Notes under the pieces: model-generated
What the model was told of the DNA's origin: nothing
Seen by the model: only the letters and a program-made list of their open reading frames with translations
Database searches by the model: none
Assembly: GCF_002115725.1 (NCBI RefSeq)
Contig: NZ_JFKD01000006.1
Span: forward strand, 1-64,000
From: Marivita cryptomonadis
Lineage (GTDB): Bacteria > Pseudomonadota > Alphaproteobacteria > Rhodobacterales > Rhodobacteraceae
Direction of reading: 5' to 3'
Length of the DNA: 64,000 bases
Translations under genes and position numbers: made by a program
Shown here: positions 47,685 through 57,835 of the stretch, piece by piece
Layout of the letters: each line of letters starts with the position of its first letter
How positions within the stretch are numbered: position 1 is the first letter of the stretch

Positions 47685-49565
47685 ATGGATACCCGGCTGC
47701 TCAGACACTATGAAACCGAACTTGCCTTTCTGCGTGAGATGGGGGCCGAGTTTGCAAAAAGCTATCCCAAGATCGCCGCGCGCCTTGGCATGGATGGGCT
47801 TGAGATCCTTGACCCTTATGTAGAACGCTTGCTGGAAGGCACGGCGTTCCTGACAGCCCGTGTGCAGCTCGAACTGGAACTGCAGTACCCCGCCTTCACC
47901 AACCATCTTCTTGATGTGGTGTTCCCGCATTTCCTTGCCCCGACGCCGTCGATGATGATCGCGGAACTGACACCGGACATGGAAAACGCCGATGTCGCGT
48001 CAGGCTATACAGTGCCTCGGCAGACGGTCTTGCGCTCAAAGCTCGTACCCGGCGCGCAAAAAGCCTGCCAGTTCCGCACTGCAAACGATTTGGACCTATG
48101 GCCGCTCGTCGTGTCCGAGGCGGAGTATATCCATGGGAGGGGTGATCTGGTTGCTGCTGGCGTGGCGCTGGACCCGAAAGCGCGCGCTGCAATCCGTTTG
48201 CGGCTGACTCGTCACGGGGGATTGCCGATCCGCAAGCTGCCGCTTGACAAAATAACGCTGTTCCTCGGCGGGCAGGTCAGCACAAGCTGGACACTTTTAG
48301 AGATGCTCTGCGCCCGGCCTGCGATGGTTGTGGCGCGTTCTGTGGATCGGCGGGACGACTGGGTTGTGCCGTTAAAGGCGCCGGTTGCGTCGCGTGGGCT
48401 TGACCCTGAAGAGGCTCTTTTGCCAACGCCGCGCCCGTCCTTCGATGGCTATCGCCTTCTGCAGGAATACTTTGCGATGCCCGAGCGGAACCTCTTTATC
48501 GAGGTGGCCGGACTGTCTGAATCTCTGTCGCGGACAACCGCAGACAGCATGGATATTTATCTGTTACTGCGCGACAACAAGGCCGAAATCGCTCCGAACG
48601 TCACACCGGAAGCGTTCAAGTTGCATTGCGTTCCCGCTATCAATCTTTTCCCCAAGCGCTGTGACCGGGTGCCTGTGACACATCGCGTAACCGAGCATCA
48701 TGTCGTGCCTGACCGCACGGCGCCCAAGGATTTCGAGGTTTTCGCAATCACCAAAGTGACGGGTATCCGCAAAGAGGGCAAAGATGATTTGCCGCTCAAA
48801 GCGTTCTATTCGTCCGATGAATTCACTGCAGCAGGTGGGGGTGGTTCAGCCTATTACACTCATGCCCGCCATCTGCGTCAGCGCAGCGAGAGCGAAGCGC
48901 TACGGGGCGTGCGCACCAACTACCTTGGATCGGAAAGCTATCTGTCCATCGTCGATTCCAATCAGGCCCCATATCCGGGCGATCTTGGGCAATTGGCCGT
49001 TGAGGCGATGGTGACGAACCGCGATCTCCCAATGCTGTTGCCTACGGGGATCGACAACGTCTTTCATCTTCCCGATGGCGGGCCCGTCGCGACGATCCGA
49101 ACACTGATCGGTCCGACCAAGCCGCGCACCTGCATCGCGCAGGGCGACGCAGCATGGCGCGCGGTCAGCCATCTCAGCTTGAATTACCTGTCGATTTCGG
49201 ACGAGAGCGACGCCCCGGGCGGCGGAGCTGCAGCGCTGCGCGAACTTGTCGGTCTGTATACTCCGATTGGCGATACGGCGATGGAACGCCAGCTTGAAGG
49301 CATCATCTCGGTGACCACACGCCCTATCGTGCGGCGCATTCATGACGGTGTGCTGTCGACGGCGGTTCGTGGGCTCGAAATCACGATGTTGATGGATGAG
49401 AGCCTCTTCGAAGGCAGCTCAATCTATACGATGGGAGCGGTGCTTGAACGGTTCTTCCGCAAGTATTCGACGATCAACAGTTTTACCGAAACGGTTCTGA
49501 AAACACAGCAAAGAGGAGAGATCGCGCGATGGTCACCAAAGATGGGGGCGAACCGCGTGATCTGA
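47685..49565 (+). CDS. tssF: TssF, baseplate protein
   Basis: The 626-residue protein is TssF (VasA/ImpG), a large baseplate wedge component. It begins DTRLLRHYETELAFLREMGAEFAKSYPKIA, shows the PYVERLLEGTAFLTARV block, and ends with VLERFFRKYSTINSFTETVLKT. Normal length for the family. It overlaps tssG by 37 bp; TssF and TssG form a subcomplex, so co-translation is plausible. Confidence 0.95.
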   Translation: MDTRLLRHYETELAFLREMGAEFAKSYPKIAARLGMDGLEILDPYVERLLEGTAFLTARVQLELELQYPAFTNHLLDVVFPHFLAPTPSMMIAELTPDMENADVASGYTVPRQTVLRSKLVPGAQKACQFRTANDLDLWPLVVSEAEYIHGRGDLVAAGVALDPKARAAIRLRLTRHGGLPIRKLPLDKITLFLGGQVSTSWTLLEMLCARPAMVVARSVDRRDDWVVPLKAPVASRGLDPEEALLPTPRPSFDGYRLLQEYFAMPERNLFIEVAGLSESLSRTTADSMDIYLLLRDNKAEIAPNVTPEAFKLHCVPAINLFPKRCDRVPVTHRVTEHHVVPDRTAPKDFEVFAITKVTGIRKEGKDDLPLKAFYSSDEFTAAGGGGSAYYTHARHLRQRSESEALRGVRTNYLGSESYLSIVDSNQAPYPGDLGQLAVEAMVTNRDLPMLLPTGIDNVFHLPDGGPVATIRTLIGPTKPRTCIAQGDAAWRAVSHLSLNYLSISDESDAPGGGAAALRELVGLYTPIGDTAMERQLEGIISVTTRPIVRRIHDGVLSTAVRGLEITMLMDESLFEGSSIYTMGAVLERFFRKYSTINSFTETVLKTQQRGEIARWSPKMGANRVI

Positions 49566-50572
49566 CTCATTACGAGCGTCTGGTCCGCGATCCCAAATCC
49601 CACCACATCTTTTTTGCAATGCGTGTCCTCGAAGCGCATTATGCAGACGAACCGCGTCTTGGTACGGCGCGTCGTCCCCGGCAGGAGAAAGTGCGCTTTG
49701 GGCAAGAGCCTGAACTGGCGTTTCCAAAATCAACCATTTACGCTTTTGATCCGCAGTCCGCGACCGAACCGGCAAAGCTCAAGAACCTGTTTTTCGGGCT
49801 GTTCGGGTCACATGGGCCGCTGCCACTGCACCTCACTGAATATGCCCGTGGGCGTAAGGCCTTTCACAAAGATACGACGTTTATCGCCTTTGCCGATCTG
49901 CTGACACACCGGCTGATGGAATTGCTCTATCGCGCATGGGTCAGGGGGCAACCAGCGCCTGCGTTTGATCGCGGCGAAAACACGGAAACGGAAAACAAGA
50001 TCGGGGCCTTGGCCGGTTTCATGGGCGACCACATGCGTGACCGTGACGCCATGCCGGATCTGGCCAAGCGGCATTATTCCGGTCTCTTGTCGGCCGCTCC
50101 GAAGAATGCCGAGGGTTTGGTTTCCATTCTGAACGGGTTTTTCCATGCGCCCGTCTCTTTGGAGGAATTCATCGGCGACTGGCTGATGCTGGAACCAGAT
50201 GACCGCTGGCAGCTTGGTGCTCAAGGCGGATTGGGATTCACGACCTGCATAGGTGAGCGGGTCTGGTCACACTCTGCCAAGTTTCGTTTGCGGTTAGGGC
50301 CTCTGAGCCTTGATGAATACAAACGCTTTTTGCCCGGAACCCCTGCGCTTGCGCGGTTGCGGGCGATTGTACGCAATTATGTTGGTGATCAACTCGACTG
50401 GGATGTGAACCTAGTTCTCCATGGAAAAGAGGTTCCGCAAGCCCAGCTTGGTTCTAACACACAGCTTGGTTTGACCAGTTGGATCGGGTCCGAGGACCAT
50501 CCTGACGAAGTCGCCGATTTGTTCATGACCCCTTTGACAGATGTTCCATTGCAAGAAGCCCTCGCGGCTTAG
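49529..50572 (+). CDS. tssG: TssG, baseplate protein
   Basis: The 347-residue protein is TssG (VasB/ImpH), partner of TssF. Conserved blocks are RVRFGQEPELAFP-like VRFGQEPELAFPKSTI, GLFGSHGPLPLHLTEYA and FHAPVSLEEFIGDWLML. The ATG is within the tssF 3' end, which makes the 37-bp overlap. A 38-bp gap precedes clpV. Confidence 0.94.
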   Translation: MVTKDGGEPRDLTHYERLVRDPKSHHIFFAMRVLEAHYADEPRLGTARRPRQEKVRFGQEPELAFPKSTIYAFDPQSATEPAKLKNLFFGLFGSHGPLPLHLTEYARGRKAFHKDTTFIAFADLLTHRLMELLYRAWVRGQPAPAFDRGENTETENKIGALAGFMGDHMRDRDAMPDLAKRHYSGLLSAAPKNAEGLVSILNGFFHAPVSLEEFIGDWLMLEPDDRWQLGAQGGLGFTTCIGERVWSHSAKFRLRLGPLSLDEYKRFLPGTPALARLRAIVRNYVGDQLDWDVNLVLHGKEVPQAQLGSNTQLGLTSWIGSEDHPDEVADLFMTPLTDVPLQEALAA

Positions 50573-50610
50573 AAGAAACCATTTCGCGATCAAGCGAAGG
50601 AGATTGACTT

Positions 50611-53322
50611 ATGACCGAGATCAGCCGCGTTGCCCTGTTCGGGAAACTCAATAAAGTCGGATATCAGGCCGTCGAAGGAGCCACGGTGTTCTGCAAGATG
50701 CGGGGCAATCCGTATGTCGAGGTCATTCACTGGCTTGCTCAGTTGGTGCAGGTCGACAATTCCGACGTGCAGAAGATCATCCAACACTATGACATCGATC
50801 CCGGCAAACTGTCGGCTGACATGACGCGTGCGCTGGATGCCTTGCCGCGCGGCGCAAGTTCGATCTCGGACCTGAGTTCGCATCTGCAGGATTCGATGGA
50901 GCGGGCTTGGGTCTATGGATCGCTGCTCTACAATTCCAATCAGGTTCGCACCGGGCACCTGATCCTTGGGATGCTCAAGACGCCAGAGTTACGGACGATC
51001 CTGATGAACATTTCCAAGGAGTTTTCAAAGATCGGTGCAGATGACCTGTCGGATAATTTCCACAAGGTCACGGATGGATCGGTTGAAGACAATCTGCGTC
51101 CTCAGGACGGGTCACAGACAGGTGGCGGTGCGGTACCGGGTGAAGCGTCCGGCGCGATGGCCCCCGGAGCTATGGGTAAGGAAGAAGCGCTTGCTCAATA
51201 TTGCACCGACCTGACCGAACAGGCCCGCAACGGCGAGATTGATCCCATCGTGGGCCGCGACGAAGAAATCCGCCAGATCGTCGACGTGCTGATGCGCCGT
51301 CGTCAGAACAACCCGATCCTGACCGGCGAGGCCGGGGTCGGTAAAACTGCTGTGGTCGAAGGCTTTGCCCTGCGGATTGCACGCGGTGACGTGCCACCCG
51401 CGCTGCGCGAGGCGCGGTTGTTGGCGCTTGATGTGGGGCTTCTGCAGGCCGGCGCGTCGATGAAGGGCGAATTCGAGAACCGTCTGCGTCAGGTGATTGA
51501 CGAGGTTCAGGCCTCAACTGTGCCGATCATCATGTTTGTGGACGAGACCCATACACTTGTAGGGGCAGGGGGCGCGGCTGGGACTGGCGATGCGGCCAAC
51601 TTGCTGAAGCCCGCCTTGGCACGTGGCACCCTGCGCACCATCGGGGCGACGACATGGGCGGAATACAAAAAACACATCGAAAAAGACCCGGCCCTCACCC
51701 GCCGCTTTCAGGTGGTACAGGTCGAAGAGCCCAGCATCCCCAAGGCGATCATGATGATGCGCGGCATCGCGTCGATGCTTGAGAACCACCACAAGGTTCA
51801 GGTTTTGGATGAAGGTATCGAAGCGGCTGTGTCGCTCTCTGCTCGCTACATCCCAGCGCGACAATTGCCTGACAAATCGGTCAGCGTACTGGATACGGCC
51901 TGCGCCCGCGTCGCGGTCAGCCAGCACGCCGTTCCTGCCGAGGTGGACGACAGCCGCAAGCGCATTGATGCGCTGACGACCGAGCTTGAAATCATCGGTC
52001 GGGATGAAACCGCAGGCATGGATATCGGGGCTCGCCGCGAAACAATCCAAGCGCTCAAGGAAGAAGAAGAGGCTCGGCTGGCCGAACTGGACAAGCGTTG
52101 GGAGGCCGAAAAAACTGTTGTGACCGATATCCTCGACCTGCGCGCCAAGCTGCGCGAAGGCGGGGCTCCCGTCGACACACCTGATGCCGCTGGCGAAGAA
52201 GCCGCCGAGAAAAGCCCGATGACCGCCGAGGAACGTGCAGAACTGCTGACGCAGCTGCGGGCGAAGAACAGGGAACTGACCGACTTGCAGGGTGAAAACC
52301 CGTTGATCCTGCCCATCGTCGATGAACAGGCGGTGGCCAGTGTCGTGGGTGACTGGACCGGTATTCCCGTGGGCCGCATGGTCAGCGACGAATTGCAAAC
52401 TGTCCTCAACCTCAAGGATCACCTCGCCAAGCGCGTGATCGGTCAGGACCATGCGATGGAAATGATCGCCAAGCGCATCCAGACCAGCCGCGCGGGTCTC
52501 GACAATCCCAGTAAACCGATCGGGGTGTTCCTGCTCGCGGGCACCAGCGGCGTTGGCAAGACCGAAACCGCGCTGGCATTGGCCGAGGTGCTGTATGGTG
52601 GCGAACAGAATGTCATCACGATCAACATGTCCGAATACCAGGAATCGCATACTGTCAGCAGCCTGAAAGGCGCGCCTCCGGGTTATGTAGGCTATGGCGA
52701 GGGTGGGGTGCTGACCGAGGCGGTGCGGCGCAAGCCCTATTCCGTGGTCCTTCTGGACGAGGTCGAAAAGGCGCACCCGGATGTGCACGAGGTGTTTTTT
52801 CAGGTCTTTGACAAGGGCGTCATGGAAGACGGCGAGGGCCGCGTGATCGACTTCAAGAACACGCTGATCCTGCTGACCTCCAACGCTGGTTCTGACCTGA
52901 TCATGGACATGTGCTCGGACCCCGACCTGATGCCGGAACCCGAAGGCATCGCCAAAGCGCTGCGCGACCCACTTCTCAAGATTTTCCCGGCGGCGCTTTT
53001 GGGGCGTTTGGTGACGATCCCCTATTATCCGCTCAACCCGGACATGATCGGCAAGATCACCCGCCTTCAGTTGAACCGCATCCAGAAACGGGTGACAGAG
53101 TCGCACGGCGTGCCGTTCGAATACACCGATGGTGTGGTCGATACGATCGTGTCGCGGTGTCAGGAACTGGAATCCGGCGGACGCATGATCGATGCAATCG
53201 TGACCAACTCCATGTTGCCCGACATTTCCGGCGAATTCCTACGCCGCATGATGGAAGGCAAGTCTGTTTCCAAGGTGGCCATCGACGTGAAGGATGGCGA
53301 ATTCACCTATGGCTTCGATTGA
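50611..53322 (+). CDS. clpV: ClpV (TssH), sheath-disassembly AAA+ ATPase
   Basis: The 903-residue protein is a ClpB-type double AAA+ ATPase that recycles contracted TssBC sheaths. An N domain (about 1-160) contains the sheath-binding region; the first ATPase module has Walker A GEAGVGKT at about 239-246 and Walker [10 protein letters not shown]; a middle domain follows; the second module has GTSGVGKT at about 644-651 and [11 protein letters not shown]. The protein keeps the pore-loop style block [13 protein letters not shown]. The ribosome site is AAGGAG. Downstream there is a 100-bp gap with a strong hairpin before vgrG. Confidence 0.95.
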   Translation: MTEISRVALFGKLNKVGYQAVEGATVFCKMRGNPYVEVIHWLAQLVQVDNSDVQKIIQHYDIDPGKLSADMTRALDALPRGASSISDLSSHLQDSMERAWVYGSLLYNSNQVRTGHLILGMLKTPELRTILMNISKEFSKIGADDLSDNFHKVTDGSVEDNLRPQDGSQTGGGAVPGEASGAMAPGAMGKEEALAQYCTDLTEQARNGEIDPIVGRDEEIRQIVDVLMRRRQNNPILTGEAGVGKTAVVEGFALRIARGDVPPALREARLLALDVGLLQAGASMKGEFENRLRQVIDEVQASTVPIIMFVDETHTLVGAGGAAGTGDAANLLKPALARGTLRTIGATTWAEYKKHIEKDPALTRRFQVVQVEEPSIPKAIMMMRGIASMLENHHKVQVLDEGIEAAVSLSARYIPARQLPDKSVSVLDTACARVAVSQHAVPAEVDDSRKRIDALTTELEIIGRDETAGMDIGARRETIQALKEEEEARLAELDKRWEAEKTVVTDILDLRAKLREGGAPVDTPDAAGEEAAEKSPMTAEERAELLTQLRAKNRELTDLQGENPLILPIVDEQAVASVVGDWTGIPVGRMVSDELQTVLNLKDHLAKRVIGQDHAMEMIAKRIQTSRAGLDNPSKPIGVFLLAGTSGVGKTETALALAEVLYGGEQNVITINMSEYQESHTVSSLKGAPPGYVGYGEGGVLTEAVRRKPYSVVLLDEVEKAHPDVHEVFFQVFDKGVMEDGEGRVIDFKNTLILLTSNAGSDLIMDMCSDPDLMPEPEGIAKALRDPLLKIFPAALLGRLVTIPYYPLNPDMIGKITRLQLNRIQKRVTESHGVPFEYTDGVVDTIVSRCQELESGGRMIDAIVTNSMLPDISGEFLRRMMEGKSVSKVAIDVKDGEFTYGFD

Positions 53323-53352
53323 GGGCAGCAGGCGTAACACTTACTCAGGGCT

Positions 53353-53380
53353 CTTTGGTCGACCAGTTGGTCAACCAAAG
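53353..53380 (+). promoter_or_regulatory. Near-perfect palindrome between clpV and vgrG
   Basis: CTTTGGTCGACC-AGTT-GGTCAACCAAAG: a 12-base arm with a single mismatch. It is followed by AAAACTGC, so no U-run follows it and it is not a normal terminator. It may be an operator for a separate vgrG promoter, or an RNA-processing stem that separates tail-tip from sheath mRNA. Confidence 0.5.
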
Positions 53381-53422
53381 AAAACTGCGCTAGGCTCTGC
53401 TTGAGCTGAAGGAGCGACCGAG

Positions 53423-55381
53423 ATGTTTAAGAAGACCGATCCTTCGAAATTCCCCTTGCGCCTAGAAGGCGATTGCAAGGACAAGAAGCTCTTGCCGATC
53501 TCGGCAAAAGTGATCGAGCGCGTCAGCGACATCCCCGTCATTGAAGTGGATTTCTACTGCGAAAATGTAGAACTGGCGCTTGAGGATATCGTCGGCAAGA
53601 GCATGCACTTATTGGCCGAAAGCGCAGACGGGGCGTCACAAAGATGGTTCCGCGGCACATGTGTGTCCGCCGAGTTCGTGGCGTTTTTTGATGTGGGTGG
53701 GCATTTCAAGGCCGAAGTTCGCCCATGGCTGTGGTTGCTGACGCGGCGCACGGATTTGCGCATTTTCCAAGGCATGACCGTTGTCGACATCATCCAGGCG
53801 GTTCTCGATGAATATGGGTTCTCTGGACATATCGAGATCAAATTGTCTCACAGCTACGAAGCGCGGGACTATTGCGTGCAATACCGTGAGACGGATCTCG
53901 ATTTCATCGACCGGCTCATGCAGGAAGAAGGCATCTATTACTATTTCGATCACAAGCCTTCGACTGAAAAGATGATCCTGATCGACGACATGACCAAACA
54001 TGTCAGCATAGCCGAGCCTTCGGCTATCAAGTTCCGCCCATATACAATGCGTTCGACACTCGCGACCCAAGAACCCTTCGTCTATTCTTGGGGGGCCCAG
54101 CAACAGGTGCGCAGCGGCAAGGTGGTGCTTGAGGATTATAACTTCGCCACTTCCACAGCGACGCTGACCTCTGGCAACCAAACGATCCGCAATAAGACGT
54201 ATCTCGACGCCAAGAACGAGCGTTATGATTACCCGGGTCATTTCCGGTCAGCAAATCTGGGCGAGCATCGCGCGCGTGTCCGAATGGAGTCGGAAGCGGT
54301 GGCACAACACGCGGTGACGGGTGTCTCAGATGCCATCAACATGTCAGCTGGTTACCTGTTCGAGATTGAAGACCTGCCAAGAACCAAGGGTGAGCCCAAA
54401 AGCGTTCTGCTCCTCGAGTGTGTCCATCATATCGTGCACCTCGAAATGTTCGCTGACATGGTCGAAGGGCAGGCCGAAGAGGTGATCTCGCGGCTTGGCA
54501 TACCTCATGATCCCAACGAGCCCTACCGTCTCGAATTTGTGGGTATGGATGCGAACGACACACAATACCGCGCGCCGTTCCGCACACCTTGGCCCAAGGT
54601 TGGTGGCATTCATACCGCTATCGTTGTTGGTCCAAGTGGAGAGGAAATCCACACCGACAAATATGGCCGCATCCGCGTTCAATTCCACTGGGATAGGGAC
54701 GGAAAGAAGGATGACTTCTCATCTTGCTGGGTGCGGGCAATGATGCCTTGGACGGGCAAGAACTGGGGCATGGTCGCAATTCCCCGGATTGGTCAGGAGG
54801 TCGTCATCAGTTTTGAAGAGGGTGACCCGGACAGACCGCTCTGCATCGGGATGCTCTATAACGACATGACGATGCCGCCTTACGCGCTGCCTGCCAACAA
54901 AACGCAATCGGGGGTCAAAACCAACAGCTCAAAAGGTGGGGGTGGCTTCAACGAGTTGATGTTCGAAGACAAGAAAGACGACGAACTGGTCCGGTTCCAA
55001 TCCGAGAAGGACTATGAACAGATCGTCAAGAACGACTCCACCATTACAGTTGGCCTCGAAAAGAAAAAGCCTGGCAGCCTTAGTACCACGGTCCACAAGG
55101 ATCTGTCAGAGACGGTCAACACGGGCGATCACAGCACCTTGGTTAAACAAGGCGACCTGAGCATCGACGTAAAGATGGGCAAGATCACGGTCACAGCGAT
55201 GAAATCCATCGAGCTGAAATGTGGTGGATCCACGATCAAGATGGACCCGCAGTCGATCAAGATCAAAAGCCCAATGGTCACTGTTCAGGCGGATATGAAA
55301 GCCGATGTGAAAAGCCCAATGACCACGGTGAGTGGTGACATGATGCTGACGCTCAAAGGTGGCGTCGTGATGATCAACTAA
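53423..55381 (+). CDS. vgrG: VgrG (TssI), type VI spike protein
   Basis: The 652-residue protein is VgrG. The N-terminal gp27-like part includes YCVQYRETDLDFIDRLMQEEGIYYYF (about 153-178), followed by the gp5-like OB domain (KYGRIRVQFHWDRDG, WVRAMMPWTGKNWGMVAIPRIGQEVVISFEEGDPD) and the needle helix with short repeats to the C-terminus, ending at LTLKGGVVMIN. There is no C-terminal toxin extension. A PAAR gene follows after one intervening gene, giving a spike tip. Confidence 0.95.
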   Translation: MFKKTDPSKFPLRLEGDCKDKKLLPISAKVIERVSDIPVIEVDFYCENVELALEDIVGKSMHLLAESADGASQRWFRGTCVSAEFVAFFDVGGHFKAEVRPWLWLLTRRTDLRIFQGMTVVDIIQAVLDEYGFSGHIEIKLSHSYEARDYCVQYRETDLDFIDRLMQEEGIYYYFDHKPSTEKMILIDDMTKHVSIAEPSAIKFRPYTMRSTLATQEPFVYSWGAQQQVRSGKVVLEDYNFATSTATLTSGNQTIRNKTYLDAKNERYDYPGHFRSANLGEHRARVRMESEAVAQHAVTGVSDAINMSAGYLFEIEDLPRTKGEPKSVLLLECVHHIVHLEMFADMVEGQAEEVISRLGIPHDPNEPYRLEFVGMDANDTQYRAPFRTPWPKVGGIHTAIVVGPSGEEIHTDKYGRIRVQFHWDRDGKKDDFSSCWVRAMMPWTGKNWGMVAIPRIGQEVVISFEEGDPDRPLCIGMLYNDMTMPPYALPANKTQSGVKTNSSKGGGGFNELMFEDKKDDELVRFQSEKDYEQIVKNDSTITVGLEKKKPGSLSTTVHKDLSETVNTGDHSTLVKQGDLSIDVKMGKITVTAMKSIELKCGGSTIKMDPQSIKIKSPMVTVQADMKADVKSPMTTVSGDMMLTLKGGVVMIN

Positions 55382-55392
55382 GGGGAAACATC

Positions 55393-55992
55393 ATGGCAGG
55401 CCGTTTCAGCAAATTGACGAAAATCCCCACCGATCCGGCGGCCAAACTCTTGGCGCAAGGAAACGTGCGGCTGGAAACCCCGTTGGACGCGCCTGCAAGC
55501 GCTTCGGTTGAAACTGTACTGACAGAGCTCGACCGCAAAGGCGCGAATGTCGATCTGCTGCGGCTCATGTCCATTGCATTGCCGCCGCGCGAACGGGTCT
55601 GGTGGGCGTGCCTTGCCGCGCGCGATATCGTTGGATCAGGTGTCGAGAACGAAACCCCGTCCTTGCAAGCTGCCGAGGCATGGGTGTTTCGCCCCAGTGA
55701 CGAAGCGCGTGACAGCGCCATTGCCAGTACGGAACATGCGGACAAGGACGATGTGACCGTCCACTGCGCGATGGCAGTCATGTATTGCGATGGCACTCTG
55801 GGCACCGGCGATATGGCGCAAATCCCCGCACCGCCGGGCGGATCGTCCATTGCGGCCTTTGCCATGAATGTCGAGGCGATTTCGACGCGAACAGACGATT
55901 TCGATATTTATATTCAAGAGCTTATTGACCGCGCTGTCGATATCGGGCGAGGTGGCAACGGGAAGCGCAAGGAAAAAGGAGAGGGCGTTTAG
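55393..55992 (+). CDS. DUF6931-like type VI-associated protein between vgrG and PAAR
   Basis: The 199-residue protein is soluble (no signal peptide), with helical segments such as VETVLTELDRKGANVDLLRLMSIALP and ERVWWACLAARDIVG. It resembles DUF6931 proteins found beside vgrG/PAAR genes. Its place between spike and tip genes suggests an adaptor or chaperone that loads a cargo, but it could itself be cargo. The PAAR ATG directly abuts its stop codon. No enzymatic motif is recognised. Confidence 0.72.
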   Translation: MAGRFSKLTKIPTDPAAKLLAQGNVRLETPLDAPASASVETVLTELDRKGANVDLLRLMSIALPPRERVWWACLAARDIVGSGVENETPSLQAAEAWVFRPSDEARDSAIASTEHADKDDVTVHCAMAVMYCDGTLGTGDMAQIPAPPGGSSIAAFAMNVEAISTRTDDFDIYIQELIDRAVDIGRGGNGKRKEKGEGV

Positions 55993-56301
55993 ATGCCGGG
56001 ACCGCCGCAGGCCAGAATATTCGATTTGCACATGTGCTTTACGCCTGCTCCTCCGCCTGCGCCGCCGATTCCGGTGCCGGTGCCGATCCCCATTATTCCG
56101 CCGGGGTGTCCAACTGTCCTCGTTGGAAAACTTCCCGCAGCGCGGATGTTCGATATGTGCAACATTCCCTTTCCACACCCGATCATTAAAGGATCCATGT
56201 CAGTCATCATCGGTAAAATGCCCGCGGCCCGGATCGGAGACAGCGTGGCTTGTGGTGGCGCGATTGTGAAGGGTGAATTTACTGTGCTTGTGGGAGGCTG
56301 A
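55993..56301 (+). CDS. PAAR-repeat spike tip protein
   Basis: The 102-residue protein is a minimal PAAR tip: paired segments PAARMFDMCN and PAARIGDSVACGG with the gly-rich turn pattern, plus a proline-rich insert (PPPAPPIPVPVPIP). It sits on the VgrG trimer and sharpens the spike; histidine and cysteine residues (H21, C23 and later CGG) may bind zinc. No C-terminal effector domain is fused, so any toxin must be encoded elsewhere or be carried by the neighbour. Confidence 0.9.
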   Translation: MPGPPQARIFDLHMCFTPAPPPAPPIPVPVPIPIIPPGCPTVLVGKLPAARMFDMCNIPFPHPIIKGSMSVIIGKMPAARIGDSVACGGAIVKGEFTVLVGG

Positions 56302-56307
56302 CCGCCA

Positions 56308-57798
56308 GTGATGACGGTGACACTGAAATTTCAATCCTCCGGCATGGTTCCGGGCGATGGCCGTCCGATTCAGATGAAGGGCGGCAGCCTGACCGTCGGG
56401 CGCGGTCCGGGCAATGACCTTGTCCTGCCTGATCCGGATCGCATGCTGTCAAAAAGCCATTTCGTGATCGAAGACCATAACGGCAAGATCGTGATCGTCG
56501 ATTTCTCAACCAATGGGACCTTCCTGAACTACTCCAAGGCGCCCTTGGGGCGGACACCAACAACATTGAACAACGGCGATGTTCTGTCGGCGGGCGGATA
56601 CGAACTGGTCATTGAGATCGGGCAGGAACTGGCGGATCTGGATGATCTGATCCCACGCAAGCCGGAACAGACCGGCTTGTCTCACGGCAATGCCGCCAAC
56701 GCACCTGATCCGTTGGCGATGCTTGACGACTCAGATCCCGGTGGAGACTTCCTTGATGATCTGCTGGGTGCAGAAGGGGGCCCCACTGGTCCTAAGGGCA
56801 TAAACGCAACCGATCCCATCGATGATCTCTTGCCGCCACTGGGCGAAGAAGAAGACCCATTCTTCCAGAAACCGAAAGATGGACGCGAGGGAGATGGGGC
56901 ATCATTGCCGATGCACAACCCCTCAGTGAGCGACAGTTTCGCGCCGTCGGGGCGCAGTAGTCCGGGGATGATCCCCGACGATTGGGACGATTTTCTTGCG
57001 CCGACCGATGACGAGATCCCGGCCAAGGACGAGACACCAGCACCGCCAATTCCCGAACCCGAACCGGTCGAACCCGAGCCGACGCCAAGTCCTCCGCCCA
57101 GCAGCGTAGAGCCGCCGCCGCCCGTCGAACACCCGGTCACGCCTGCAGAAGAGACATTGCTGCCTGCCGCAGCTGTTGCACCCGCCGCCCCGGTCCCCGC
57201 ACCGGTCGCCAGCGGTGACCAATCCGCAGCGCGCGCCTTTATCGCCGCGCTTGAGGTCGAAGACCTGACCATAGACGAGGCCGACCTTGAACGCGCAATG
57301 ACGCGTATGGGCCGGGTCATGCGCACGATGATTGTGGGCCTGCGTGAGATCCTCATGACACGGACGTCGATCAAGTCCGAGTTCCGCATCGACCAGACCA
57401 TGATCGCCTCCGGCGGAAACAATCCGCTCAAGTTTTCACTCAGCGAAGACGATGCAGTGACCGCCTTGGTGAAACCCAAGGCCAAGGGCTATCTCAGCTC
57501 TGAAACGGCAACCGAACAGGCGCTTGACGACATTAAGGCCCATGAGATCGCAATGGTCACCGGCATGGAGGCGGCGATCAAAGGGGTGCTCGCCAAGCTT
57601 GATCCTGACGTGCTCGCAGGTCAGATTGAGACATCCACTGCGATTGGCAGTATGTTTAAGGGTAAGAAGGCCCGGTATTGGGAAGTATACGAAAAGATGT
57701 ACGCCCAGATTTCCGATCAGGCTGAAAATGATTTCCATGAACTGTTCAGCCGCGAATTCGCGCGGGCCTATAAGGAACAGCTCGAAAAGCTAAAATAA
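56308..57798 (+). CDS. tagH: TagH/Fha, forkhead-associated type VI regulator or scaffold
   Basis: The 496-residue protein has an N-terminal FHA domain (about 28-95; LTVGRGPGNDLVLPDP, SKSHFVIED, STNGTFLN) that binds phosphothreonine, a long acidic and proline-rich linker, and a C-terminal type VI FHA domain (about 310-496). In HSI-1-type systems the partner kinase PpkA and phosphatase PppA control it, but neither is visible here. Start at GTG 56308 or ATG 56311; GGGAGG lies 10 bp before the GTG. It is 6 bp after PAAR. Confidence 0.9.
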   Translation: MMTVTLKFQSSGMVPGDGRPIQMKGGSLTVGRGPGNDLVLPDPDRMLSKSHFVIEDHNGKIVIVDFSTNGTFLNYSKAPLGRTPTTLNNGDVLSAGGYELVIEIGQELADLDDLIPRKPEQTGLSHGNAANAPDPLAMLDDSDPGGDFLDDLLGAEGGPTGPKGINATDPIDDLLPPLGEEEDPFFQKPKDGREGDGASLPMHNPSVSDSFAPSGRSSPGMIPDDWDDFLAPTDDEIPAKDETPAPPIPEPEPVEPEPTPSPPPSSVEPPPPVEHPVTPAEETLLPAAAVAPAAPVPAPVASGDQSAARAFIAALEVEDLTIDEADLERAMTRMGRVMRTMIVGLREILMTRTSIKSEFRIDQTMIASGGNNPLKFSLSEDDAVTALVKPKAKGYLSSETATEQALDDIKAHEIAMVTGMEAAIKGVLAKLDPDVLAGQIETSTAIGSMFKGKKARYWEVYEKMYAQISDQAENDFHELFSREFARAYKEQLEKLK

Positions 57799-57835
57799 GC
57801 GCGAGTATGCGCAACGACGACGGGGGAATTTGAAC

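Noticed and set aside
51514..53106. 530-codon open frame antisense to clpV
   Set aside because: A mirror frame of a highly conserved AAA+ gene with biased third positions; no domain seen.
53423..55381. Evolved VgrG with a C-terminal effector domain
   Set aside because: The protein ends with the beta-helical needle; no extra domain follows.
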